The notes under the pieces are model-generated. The model worked only from the letters and a program-made list of their open reading frames with translations, did no database searches and was not told the origin of the DNA. A DNA stretch of 64,000 nucleotides from Protaetiibacter intestinalis. Lineage in GTDB: Bacteria > Actinomycetota > Actinomycetes > Actinomycetales > Microbacteriaceae. Of this stretch, positions 1-8,763 are shown one piece after another. The stretch lies in NCBI RefSeq assembly GCF_003627075.1, contig NZ_CP032630.1, forward strand, positions 1,736,001 through 1,800,000, written 5' to 3'. Position 1 is the stretch's first letter, and the number at the start of each line of letters is the position of its first letter. The translations under genes and the position numbers were made by a program.

Positions 1-93
1 CTGAGTTGCGGTACCGGCCACCTTCGCAACTCAGGAAGAACGGGCGGATGCAGCCGCAATCGTCGCGCGAGCGCGGTATCTCCTGAGTTGCGA
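1..93. repeat. Threefold CTGAGTTGCG repeat, including a hairpin
   Basis: The decamer CTGAGTTGCG occurs at 1-10, in inverse orientation (CGCAACTCAG) at 25-34, and again directly at 83-92. The first two copies form a perfect 10 bp stem with a 14 nt loop. The block lies just downstream of the MerR gene stop codon, so it may end that transcript. There is no T-run. The left edge of the window cuts the element, so its full extent is unknown. Confidence 0.6.
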
Positions 94-104
94 GACCCGG
101 CGCG

Positions 105-701
105 TCAGCGGGCGCGGGCCGCGAGGTCCTGGTGGGCGAGGCGCCGCAGTGCCGCGACGACCGGCTCGTGTCCCGCGGTGCCGAGCACCGCGTACTCGAG
201 GGCGGCATCCGGTCGCGTGGGGATCTGCGCCATGTCGTACTCGGCGATCGCGCGGATGTGCGGCGCGTACGCCGCCAACCGGTCCGCGTCGAGCGGGACC
301 CCGAGCGACTCGGCGGCGGCCAGCGCGCTCTCGAGCTGGCGCACGGCCACGTAGCGCGGGTCGTACACCCAGCCGAGCGTCTCGATCACGGCGCGGGCAC
401 GCGGGTAGTCGTCGGCCTCGGGCACGGTCGGCGGCAGGTTGCCGAGCGCCCGGCCGAACGCGTCGAAGAGGGAGTCGCCCGGGTCGTCGACGACCGCGAG
501 CACGCCCTTGGTCTGCTGCACGCTCAGCCCGACCGTGTCGGTGAGCGCGCGGATGACGCCCACCCGGTGCACGTGCTCCTCGCCGTAGTCGGCGCGCGTG
601 CGCGAGAGCGTCTCGCCGGGGGCGAGCAGGCCCTCGCGCAGGTAGAACTTGAGCGTCGCGACCGGGACCCCGGTGCGGGAGGACAGTTCGGACATCAGCA
701 T
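105..701 (-). CDS. MerR family transcriptional regulator
   Basis: This 198-residue protein begins with a typical MerR winged helix-turn-helix (residues about 3-70; SELSSRTGVPVATLKFYLRE). It is followed by a region with no metal-binding cysteine pattern, so metal sensing is unlikely. The ATG at 701 has a GAGG Shine-Dalgarno 7 nt upstream (709-712) and is preferred over the ATG at 695. The gene diverges from a small membrane protein, and the interval holds a palindrome inside the promoter spacer. That is the classical MerR arrangement, in which the regulator distorts a long spacer to activate. The regulator probably controls the membrane protein gene and itself. The ligand cannot be read from the sequence. 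Confidence 0.85.
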   Translation of the reverse strand: MLMSELSSRTGVPVATLKFYLREGLLAPGETLSRTRADYGEEHVHRVGVIRALTDTVGLSVQQTKGVLAVVDDPGDSLFDAFGRALGNLPPTVPEADDYPRARAVIETLGWVYDPRYVAVRQLESALAAAESLGVPLDADRLAAYAPHIRAIAEYDMAQIPTRPDAALEYAVLGTAGHEPVVAALRRLAHQDLAARAR

Positions 702-712
702 GAAGGCACCTC

Positions 713-741
713 TTGCATTAGATAGTAACAGTATCTAACAT
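713..741 (+). promoter_or_regulatory. Promoter with MerR-type operator in its spacer
   Basis: A -35-like TTGCAT (713-718) and a -10-like TAACAT (736-741) are 17 nt apart. Between them lies a perfect inverted repeat, TTAGATA (718-724) and TATCTAA (732-738), around a 7 nt centre. The -10 box ends 7 nt before the ATG at 749, which fits a leaderless transcript. The operator position matches how MerR proteins bind. That the divergent MerR protein is the one that binds here is inference. Confidence 0.6.
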
Positions 742-748
742 GGACGCC

Positions 749-1174
749 ATGACGACGCACCCCTGGACCACCATCCTGCTGGGAGCCCTCCTGCTCAGCC
801 TCATCACCGTCGAATCCGGCGGCTGGTTCCTCACCCGCGTCGGCCGGGGCGCCATCCCCGCCAACACCCTGCAGAAGAACTTCTTCCGCGCGGGCCACGC
901 GCACGCCGCCGTGCTGCTCATGCTGAGCCTCGTCGTCATCCCCCTGCTCGACACGGTCGCCCTGCCCCTCGGCGTCGACCTCGTGGCGCGCTTCGGCATC
1001 CCGACCGCCGCACTGCTCATGCCCGCGGGCTTCTTCCTCTCGGTGCTCGGGCGCGAGCCCGCCCGGCCCGGGCGCGCGTTCGCGCTGCTCTGGATCGGCG
1101 CCACCTCGCTGACGCTGGGGCTCGCCGCCGCGGGCGTCGGACTCATCGGCGGCGGCGTGGCCCAGCTGCCGTAG
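749..1174 (+). CDS. Small integral membrane protein of unknown function
   Basis: This 141-residue protein has about four hydrophobic helices (roughly residues 6-22, 48-66, 78-97 and 107-130) and a conserved-looking loop with a GHAHAAVLL segment. I do not recognise a catalytic motif. An upstream in-frame ATG at 740 overlaps the -10 box. The ATG at 749 lies 7 nt after that box and matches the leaderless pattern seen throughout the window, so I chose it. The gene is the likely target of the divergent MerR regulator, which suggests a stress- or drug-inducible membrane protein (inference). Confidence 0.7.
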   Translation: MTTHPWTTILLGALLLSLITVESGGWFLTRVGRGAIPANTLQKNFFRAGHAHAAVLLMLSLVVIPLLDTVALPLGVDLVARFGIPTAALLMPAGFFLSVLGREPARPGRAFALLWIGATSLTLGLAAAGVGLIGGGVAQLP

Positions 1175-1227
1175 CCACGGGACCAAGGGCACTGGGGCGC
1201 CCGCGGCGCCGACGTAGGATGGCAGGC

Positions 1228-2697
1228 GTGTCTGAACCCGTCGACGTCGTCCTCATCGGCGGCGGGGTGATGAGCGCCACCCTCGGATCGCTGCTGCAGC
1301 AGCTCGAGCCGGAGTGGTCGATCACCATCCTCGAAGCCCTGCCGCGCATCGCCCAGGAGAGCTCCAACCCGTGGAACAACGCGGGCACCGGGCACTCCGC
1401 CCTGTGCGAGCTCAACTACACGCCCGAGAAGGGCGGCGTGATCGACACCACGCAGGCGGTCAAGGTCAACGAGCAGTTCCAGCTCTCGCGGCAGTACTGG
1501 TCGTACCTCGTCGAGCAGGGCCTGCTGCCCGAGCCGCAGAAGTTCATCAACCCCGTTCCGCACCTCAGCTTCGTGTGGGGCGCGGACAACGTCGACTACC
1601 TGCGCCGCCGCTACGAGGCGCTCAAGGACCACCCGCTGTTCCCCGGTCTCGAGTACAGCGAGGATGCGGCCGTCATCCGCTCGTGGGCGCCGCTGCTCAT
1701 CCCGGGCCGCAAGAAGGACCAGCCGATCGCCGCGACCCGCATCGTGGGCGGCTCGGATGTGGACTTCGGTGCGCTCACCGACGAGCTCGTCGAGGGTCTC
1801 GTCGCGCGCGGCGCCGAGCTGCGCACCGAGCGCAAGGTCACGGGCCTCAAGCGCCTGAAGGACGGCACCTGGCGCGTCTCGGGTCGCCACGTGGTCGGCA
1901 ACACCCCCTTCGAGCTCACGGCGCGCTTCGTGTTCGTGGGCGCCGGGGGAGCCGCGCTCGGCCTGCTGCAGCGCTCCGGCATCCGCGAGATCCGCGGCTA
2001 CGGCGGCTTCCCGATCAGCGGCCAGTTCCTGCGCACCGACGACCCCGCCGTCGTCGCGAAGCACCAGGGCAAGGTGTACGGCAAAGCCTCCGTGGGCGCC
2101 CCGCCCATGTCGGTGCCGCACCTCGACACGCGTGTCGTCGACGGCCAGGCGAGCCTGCTGTTCGGGCCCTACGCGGGCTTCTCGCCCAAGTTCCTGAAGT
2201 CCGGATCCTGGACCGACCTGTTCGCCTCCATCCGCTGGCACAACCTCGGCACGATGGTCGCCGCGGGCCTCAAGAACCTCGACCTCGTCTGGTACCTGCT
2301 CACCGAGCTGCTCGCGAGCCGCAAGAAGCAGCACGCGGTGCTGCAGCAGTTCGCGCCGACCGCGAAGCAGGACGACTGGTACCGCATCACGGCGGGGCAG
2401 CGCGTGCAGATCATGAAGCGCGGCGCCGACGGCAAGGCCGTCATCCAGTTCGGCACGGAGGTCGTGGCCGGCGGCGAGGGCACCATCGCGGGGCTGCTGG
2501 GCGCCTCGCCCGGTGCATCCACCGCGGTGCCGATCATGCTCGACGTGCTCGCGACGTGCTTCCCCGACCGGCTCCCCGGCTGGGAGCCGCGCCTGAAGAA
2601 GATGATCCCCTCGTACGGCACGAAGCTCTCCGACAAGCCGAAGGCCGCCGCGAAGGAGCTGAAGGACACCGCCGCCACCCTCGGCCTCGCCGTCTGA
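1228..2697 (+). CDS. mqo: Malate:quinone oxidoreductase
   Basis: This FAD-dependent peripheral membrane enzyme oxidises L-malate to oxaloacetate and passes electrons to the quinone pool, bypassing NAD-dependent malate dehydrogenase. The 489-residue length is normal for Mqo. An N-terminal dinucleotide motif (VVLIGGGVMSATLG) is followed by the family block NNAGTGHSALCELNYTP and a C-terminal GEGTIAGLLGASPGAST segment. The in-frame ATG at 1219 lies inside a TAGGAT -10 box (1215-1220). The GTG at 1228, 7 nt downstream of that box, is the better start and gives a leaderless mRNA. The gene appears monocistronic and ends before a long inverted repeat. Confidence 0.95.
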   Translation: MSEPVDVVLIGGGVMSATLGSLLQQLEPEWSITILEALPRIAQESSNPWNNAGTGHSALCELNYTPEKGGVIDTTQAVKVNEQFQLSRQYWSYLVEQGLLPEPQKFINPVPHLSFVWGADNVDYLRRRYEALKDHPLFPGLEYSEDAAVIRSWAPLLIPGRKKDQPIAATRIVGGSDVDFGALTDELVEGLVARGAELRTERKVTGLKRLKDGTWRVSGRHVVGNTPFELTARFVFVGAGGAALGLLQRSGIREIRGYGGFPISGQFLRTDDPAVVAKHQGKVYGKASVGAPPMSVPHLDTRVVDGQASLLFGPYAGFSPKFLKSGSWTDLFASIRWHNLGTMVAAGLKNLDLVWYLLTELLASRKKQHAVLQQFAPTAKQDDWYRITAGQRVQIMKRGADGKAVIQFGTEVVAGGEGTIAGLLGASPGASTAVPIMLDVLATCFPDRLPGWEPRLKKMIPSYGTKLSDKPKAAAKELKDTAATLGLAV

Positions 2698-2708
2698 CCC
2701 GGTCCCGG

Positions 2709-2784
2709 TGTCAAACGCTGCAGCGCGTCGCGTCCGGCGGCGGTGATCGCCGCAGCGGCGGGCCAGACGCTGCAGCGTTTGACA
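2709..2784. repeat. Long inverted repeat whose right arm supplies a -35 box
   Basis: Two perfect 17 bp arms (2709-2725 and 2768-2784) flank a 42 nt GC-rich centre. Each arm contains the palindrome CGCTGCAGCG, so each can also fold on itself. The element directly follows mqo and could act as its terminator, although no U-tract follows. The right arm ends in TTGACA, which is placed as the -35 element of the downstream ABC-F gene. Confidence 0.75.
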
Positions 2785-2808
2785 GATCTCGGGGAGGCGA
2801 CGTAGCGT
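2779..2808 (+). promoter_or_regulatory. Promoter of the ABC-F gene
   Basis: TTGACA (2779-2784) and TAGCGT (2803-2808) are separated by 18 nt, a good sigma-70-like pair. The start site would fall near 2815. That leaves about 100 nt of 5' leader containing tiny GTG-initiated reading frames that end at TAG 2826-2828, and a CCCCGC/GCGGGG stem. A leader of this kind fits attenuation control, but this is unproven. Confidence 0.5.
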
Positions 2809-2913
2809 CGGTGACCGTGAAGCTGTAGCTCCGACCATCCCCGCGTCCGTGGCGTACGCCCGGCGGGGCTCGTCTCCCCTCGCCTCCGAGGGTCGAGCGG
2901 ACGGACTGCCTCC

Positions 2914-4536
<1,623 letters not shown>

Positions 4537-4543
4537 CTCTCCC

Positions 4544-4559
4544 TCGAACATATGTTCGA
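4544..4559. promoter_or_regulatory. LexA-binding SOS box
   Basis: The sequence TCGAACATATGTTCGA is a perfect 16 bp palindrome and an exact match to the actinobacterial LexA box TCGAAC-N4-GTTCGA. It ends 8 nt before the ATG of the radical SAM gene, so bound LexA would block the promoter or the start site. This predicts DNA-damage induction of the downstream gene. Confidence 0.85.
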
Positions 4560-4567
4560 CTGTCGGC

Positions 4568-5635
4568 ATGCGGTGGAGTGGCCAGGAACTCGGCGTCGAG
4601 AGCGACGACGCCCTGCCCGGGCTCGCCCGGCTGAACAACCTCGTGCGCTCCGTGCAGACCCCCGAGTTCGCCGGTCTCACCTTCCACGAGGTGCTCGCGA
4701 AGTCCGCCCTCAACCACGTGCCGGGCGCCGCGACGTCCCTGCCCTTCGGCTGGACGATCAACCCCTACCGCGGCTGCAGTCACCAATGCCTCTTCTGCTT
4801 CGCCCGCAACACGCACACGTACCTCGATCTGGATGCCGGACGCGACTTCGATACGCAGCTCATCGTCAAGGTGAACGTCGTCGAGGTGCTGCAGAAGGAG
4901 CTCGCGCGCGCGAGCTGGCAGCGGCCGCACGTGGCGCTCGGCACCAACACCGACCCGTACCAGCGCGCGGAGGGGCGCTACCGGCTGATGCCCGGCATCA
5001 TCGCGGCGCTCGCCGCCTCGGGCACGCCCTTCAGCATCCTCACCAAGGGCACGCTGCTGCGCCGCGACATCCCGCTCCTGCAGGAGGCCGCCGAGCGCGT
5101 GCCCGTCGAGACGGCCGTGTCGATCACCGTGTTCGACGACGAGGCGTTGCAGCGCTCGCTCGAGCCGGGTGCGCCGAGCACCGCCGCCCGGCTCGCGACC
5201 GTGCGGGCGGTGCGGGATGCGGGGCTGCCGTGCTCGGTCTTCCTGATGCCCGTGCTGCCCTACCTGAGCGACTCCCGCGAACAGCTCGATCGGGCGCTCG
5301 AGCGGATCGCGGCGGCGGGCGCGACGGGCGTCGCCTACAGCGCCCTGCACCTGCGTCCGGGGGCCCGCGAGTGGTTCGCCGCATGGCTCGTCCGCGAGCA
5401 TCCCGAGCTCGCCCCGCGCTACCGCGAGCTCTACGGCTCCGGCTCCTACGCCACGAAGGAGTACCGCCGGCGACTCGCGGCGCGCATCCGCCCCCTGCTG
5501 CGGAAGCACGGGCTCGACCGTCCCCGGCTCGACGCCGCCACCGGTACCCCGCGCAGCGGCCCGCGCGGGGTGACGCTGCTGGCCGCCGAGCTCGCACCCG
5601 ACGCGGCGGCCGCCCTGCAGCCGACGCTCTTCTGA
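4568..5635 (+). CDS. Rv2578c-like radical SAM protein under LexA control
   Basis: This 355-residue radical SAM enzyme has the cluster motif CSHQCLFC with cysteines at residues 70, 74 and 77, preceded by INPYRG. This is the Rv2578c family, distantly related to spore photoproduct lyase. The strand and loop pattern of a SAM barrel continues (GTNTDPYQ, ILTKGTLLRRD, SITVFDDE). The true substrate is unknown. The ATG at 4568 directly follows a perfect LexA box, which links the gene to the DNA-damage response. From memory, the M. tuberculosis homologue has also been listed as LexA-regulated. The gene is preceded by the ABC-F gene and has its own promoter. Confidence 0.85.
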   Translation: MRWSGQELGVESDDALPGLARLNNLVRSVQTPEFAGLTFHEVLAKSALNHVPGAATSLPFGWTINPYRGCSHQCLFCFARNTHTYLDLDAGRDFDTQLIVKVNVVEVLQKELARASWQRPHVALGTNTDPYQRAEGRYRLMPGIIAALAASGTPFSILTKGTLLRRDIPLLQEAAERVPVETAVSITVFDDEALQRSLEPGAPSTAARLATVRAVRDAGLPCSVFLMPVLPYLSDSREQLDRALERIAAAGATGVAYSALHLRPGAREWFAAWLVREHPELAPRYRELYGSGSYATKEYRRRLAARIRPLLRKHGLDRPRLDAATGTPRSGPRGVTLLAAELAPDAAAALQPTLF

Positions 5636-5662
5636 GGCCCCCGCGGCGGTAGGCTCATCCGC

Positions 5663-6346
5663 ATGAACCCGACCCTCGGTGCGTCGCCCCTGCGCGGGGA
5701 GACGGGGGACACCCCGGTGCGGCTCGCGATCCTCGACGACCACGAGGTGCTGCTCGACGCCCTCAGCACCTGGATCGAGCGCAACGCCCCCGACTTCGAC
5801 GTCGTGCTCGGGGCCGCCAACTGGCTCGACCTCGTGCAGAGCCCCGCGTTCCCCACCGACCTCGTGTTCATCGACCTGCAGCTCAAGGAGCCCATCTCGA
5901 TCGAGGCCCGCGTACGCACCTGCCGCGCGGCGGGCGCCAAGGTGATCGTGCTGTCGAGTCTCGACACCCGCGAGGCGCGCGAGCGCGCGTTCGCGGCGGG
6001 CGCGGCGGAGTTCCTCTCCAAGTCGCTGCCGATGGCGTCCGTCATGGCGGCGGCCCGACGGGTCATGGGCATCGAGGCCCACGACGACGACGACGCGGCC
6101 CGCGCGGCATCCACCGCACCGCTGCAGCACGTGAAGCCGAAGCTGAGCCCCGGTGAGGAGGAGGCGTTCAAGCTGTACGTCTCCGGGTACAGCACCGTCG
6201 CTGTCGCCGAGCGCATGAACGTGCAGTACGAGACCGCCAAGACCTACCTGCGGCGGGTGCGCGAGAAGTACGCGAAGGTCGGGCGGCCCGCGGGCAAGAA
6301 GGCGGAACTGATCCGGCGGGCAGCCGAGGACGGATACCTGGAATAG
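5663..6346 (+). CDS. Orphan LuxR/NarL-type response regulator
   Basis: This 227-residue protein has a receiver domain (about residues 20-135) with acidic pair DD at 25-26, likely phosphoacceptor Asp71 (LVFIDLQ) and a switch serine. A LuxR-type helix-turn-helix follows at about 158-215 (LSPGEEEAFKLYVSGYSTVAVAERM). No histidine kinase lies nearby, so it is an orphan or serves a distant sensor. A TAGGCT box at 5650-5655 sits 7 nt before the ATG, indicating a leaderless transcript. The thymidine kinase start overlaps its stop codon, so the two are probably cotranscribed. Confidence 0.85.
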   Translation: MNPTLGASPLRGETGDTPVRLAILDDHEVLLDALSTWIERNAPDFDVVLGAANWLDLVQSPAFPTDLVFIDLQLKEPISIEARVRTCRAAGAKVIVLSSLDTREARERAFAAGAAEFLSKSLPMASVMAAARRVMGIEAHDDDDAARAASTAPLQHVKPKLSPGEEEAFKLYVSGYSTVAVAERMNVQYETAKTYLRRVREKYAKVGRPAGKKAELIRRAAEDGYLE

Positions 6347-7011
6347 TGGCGAAGCTGTACTTCCGCTACGGGGCGATGAACTCCGGCAAGAGCACGGCAC
6401 TGCTGCAGGCGGCCTACAACTACGAGGAGCGCGGGCACCGGGTGCTGCTCGCGAAGCCCGCGATCGACTCGAAGGGCGACGACTCGATCGTGTCGCGGCT
6501 CGGCGTCGTGCGGCGGGTGGACTTCACGGTCGCGCCGGGTGAGGACCTGCTCGACCGCTTCCAGCGCGAGCGCGCGCGAGTCGTCGCCGAGCAGGGGCGG
6601 GATGTGTCGTGCCTGCTGCTCGACGAGGTGCAGTTCCTCTCGGAGGGGCAGGTCGACGACCTGCTGCGCATCGCCATCCAGCAGGACATCCCGGTGCTCG
6701 CCTACGGCATCCGCACCGACTTCCAGACGGTCGCCTTCCCGGGCAGCCGCCGCCTGCTCGAGATCGCGCACTCGCTCGAGGAGCTGAAGACGATCTGCCG
6801 CTGCGGGCGCAAGGCGGTCTTCAACGCCCGCAAGGTGGGCGACCGGTTCATCTTCGACGGCGACCAGGTGGCCATCGACGGCGTCGAGGTCACCTACGAG
6901 TCGCTCTGCGGTGCCTGCTACCTGGAGGAGTCGGGCGGCGTGCTCAACCGCGGCTGGCGTCCCAAGCTCGAGTTCAGCTACGGCGCCGAGCCCGACGCCG
7001 ACTTCACCTGA
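6346..7011 (+). CDS. tdk: Thymidine kinase (type II)
   Basis: The enzyme phosphorylates thymidine to dTMP in the salvage pathway. The 221-residue protein has P-loop GAMNSGKS (residues 9-16), the Walker B-like segment LLLDEVQFL, the substrate lasso region, and a zinc site built from CRC and CGAC cysteine pairs (about residues 146-148 and 188-191). The GTG start at 6346 overlaps the preceding TAG stop (TAGTG), indicating translational coupling to the response regulator. The gene ends at a strong 12 bp hairpin. Confidence 0.93.
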   Translation: MAKLYFRYGAMNSGKSTALLQAAYNYEERGHRVLLAKPAIDSKGDDSIVSRLGVVRRVDFTVAPGEDLLDRFQRERARVVAEQGRDVSCLLLDEVQFLSEGQVDDLLRIAIQQDIPVLAYGIRTDFQTVAFPGSRRLLEIAHSLEELKTICRCGRKAVFNARKVGDRFIFDGDQVAIDGVEVTYESLCGACYLEESGGVLNRGWRPKLEFSYGAEPDADFT

Positions 7012-7016
7012 GACGC

Positions 7017-7044
7017 AGAAGAGCCGCCCGAAGGCGGCTCTTCT
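7017..7044. terminator. Bidirectional terminator between tdk and tRNA-Pro
   Basis: A perfect 12 bp stem (7017-7028 with 7033-7044) with a CGAA tetraloop begins 6 nt after the tdk stop and 9 nt past the 3' end of the convergent tRNA gene. Both flanks end in CTTCT. It can therefore stop both transcripts. Confidence 0.75.
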
Positions 7045-7052
7045 GGTGCTGG

Positions 7053-7126
7053 TCGGGGTAACAGGATTTGAACCTGCGGCCTCGTCGTCCCGAACGACGC
7101 GCGCTACCAAGCTGCGCCATACCCCG
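7053..7126 (-). tRNA. tRNA-Pro (anticodon CGG)
   Basis: The minus strand folds into a full cloverleaf: acceptor CGGGGTA paired with TACCCCG, anticodon stem CGTCG/CGACG around the loop TTCGGGA, and T-loop TTCAAAT. The anticodon CGG reads proline CCG codons. The CCA end is not encoded. The gene is convergent with tdk. Confidence 0.97.
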
Positions 7127-7206
7127 GTGCTGCCGTCGGCAACCTGTCAAGGATACCCGATCCGGCGTCGGCTCCGGCACACCGGTCGCGCCGTAGACTC
7201 GAGGCC

Positions 7207-8757
7207 ATGCCCACCCGCTTCTCCGGCCTGCTCGAGGCGCTGCCGGAGGGGATGCTGTTGAGCGTCGACGGCGACGCCGAGCTCACCTCCCCGCCCGTCG
7301 AGCGTGCCGACCAGGTGGTCGCCGGCTCGGTGTTCGTGGCCCGGCGCGGCAAGGTGGTCGACGGGGTCACGCTCGCCCCGGATGCCGTGGCCCGCGGCGC
7401 GGTCGCGATCGTCGGCGACGCCCTGCGCATCGACGCGGGCGTGCCCTACGCGCGCGTCACCGACGCGCAGCAGGCGCTCGGCTACCTCGCCGCCTCCTGG
7501 TGGGGTCTGCCGACGAAGAAGATCGAGATCACCGGCGTCACCGGCACCAACGGCAAGACGACGACCGTCATGCTGCTGCGCGGCATCATCGACGTCGCGA
7601 CGGGCGGCCCGGTCGGCCTCATCTCGACGGTCGGCGTCGAGTACGGCACGGGCTTCATCCCCGTCGGGGAGCACATCACCACACCCGGCGCCCCGCAGGT
7701 GCAGGAGATGCTCGGCCGCATGGTCGAGGCGGGCTTCCCCGAGACGGTCGTCGAGATGTCGAGCCAGGGCCTCGAGCAGGGGCGCCTCAACGGCATCGGC
7801 ATCGACGTGGGCGTCTTCACGAACCTCACCCACGAGCACCTCGACTACCACGGCACGATCGAGGCCTACCGCGACGCGAAGGGCATCCTCTTCGAGCGGG
7901 TCGGTGCGATGGGCGGCATCGCGGTGATCAACGCCGACGACCCGTACGGCGCCTGGTTCGCGGATGCCGCGCGCGGCGCGACCGTCGTGACGTACGGCAT
8001 CCGGGAGGGTGACGTCCGCCCGGAGGGTCTCGAGATCGACGCCTCCGGCATCCGGATGACCGTCGACGGGTTCCGCTACCGCACGGTGCTCACGGGCGAC
8101 TTCAACGTCTACAACACCCTCGCCGCGATCGCCACGGCGCGCGCCCGGGGCTGGAGCCCCGAGACCATCCAGGCGGGCCTCGACCGCACCGAGGCGGTCG
8201 ACGGGCGCATGCAGGTGGTCGACGAGGGGCAGCCGTTCCGCGCCTTCGTCGACTTCGCCCACACCCCCGATGCCTACCAGCAGCTGTTCCCCTCGCTGCG
8301 GCGGATGCTGCCCGAGGGCGGCAGGCTCATCGCCGTGTTCGGCTGCGCGGGCGAACGCGACACCGAGAAACGCGACACCATGCCGGCGATCGCCTCCACC
8401 TATGCCGACCTCGTCATCATGACGGCGAGCGACCCGCGCCGGGAGAACGTCGACGACATCCTCGACCGGATGCAGCGCTCCGCCGAGAGCGCGGGCGGGC
8501 GGCTCGGCGAGAACCTGCTGCGCATCCTCGACCGCGGCACCGCCATCCTCACCGCGGTGCAGGCCGCGCGGCCGGGCGACATCGTCGTGGCGTGCGGCAA
8601 GGGTCACAAGCAGAGCATGTCGATCGGCGGCACCGAGTACCCCTGGGACGACCGGATCGCGCTGCGCTACGCCCTGCACGGGGTCGCGATGGGCGGGTTG
8701 CCGACCTCGCCCGCGGGGGCGCCGACGGTCGCCGACGCGCGCCGCGCCAACGCCTGA
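7207..8757 (+). CDS. murE: MurE-type Mur ligase
   Basis: Mur ligases add an amino acid to the peptidoglycan precursor UDP-MurNAc-peptide with ATP. MurE adds the third residue (diamino acid). This 516-residue protein has the MurE-like N-terminal domain (FVARRGKVVDG), ATP loop GTNGKTTT (residues 113-120), NLTHEHLDYHG, and C-terminal DFAHTPDAY and GKGHKQ motifs. The usual DNPR selectivity motif of meso-DAP enzymes reads SDPRREN here, so the amino acid added may differ. The gene lies outside any division/cell-wall cluster, next to a PASTA penicillin-binding protein, so it may be a second copy. A TAGACT box 7 nt before the ATG indicates a leaderless mRNA. Confidence 0.8.
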   Translation: MPTRFSGLLEALPEGMLLSVDGDAELTSPPVERADQVVAGSVFVARRGKVVDGVTLAPDAVARGAVAIVGDALRIDAGVPYARVTDAQQALGYLAASWWGLPTKKIEITGVTGTNGKTTTVMLLRGIIDVATGGPVGLISTVGVEYGTGFIPVGEHITTPGAPQVQEMLGRMVEAGFPETVVEMSSQGLEQGRLNGIGIDVGVFTNLTHEHLDYHGTIEAYRDAKGILFERVGAMGGIAVINADDPYGAWFADAARGATVVTYGIREGDVRPEGLEIDASGIRMTVDGFRYRTVLTGDFNVYNTLAAIATARARGWSPETIQAGLDRTEAVDGRMQVVDEGQPFRAFVDFAHTPDAYQQLFPSLRRMLPEGGRLIAVFGCAGERDTEKRDTMPAIASTYADLVIMTASDPRRENVDDILDRMQRSAESAGGRLGENLLRILDRGTAILTAVQAARPGDIVVACGKGHKQSMSIGGTEYPWDDRIALRYALHGVAMGGLPTSPAGAPTVADARRANA

Positions 8758-8763
8758 GCCTCG

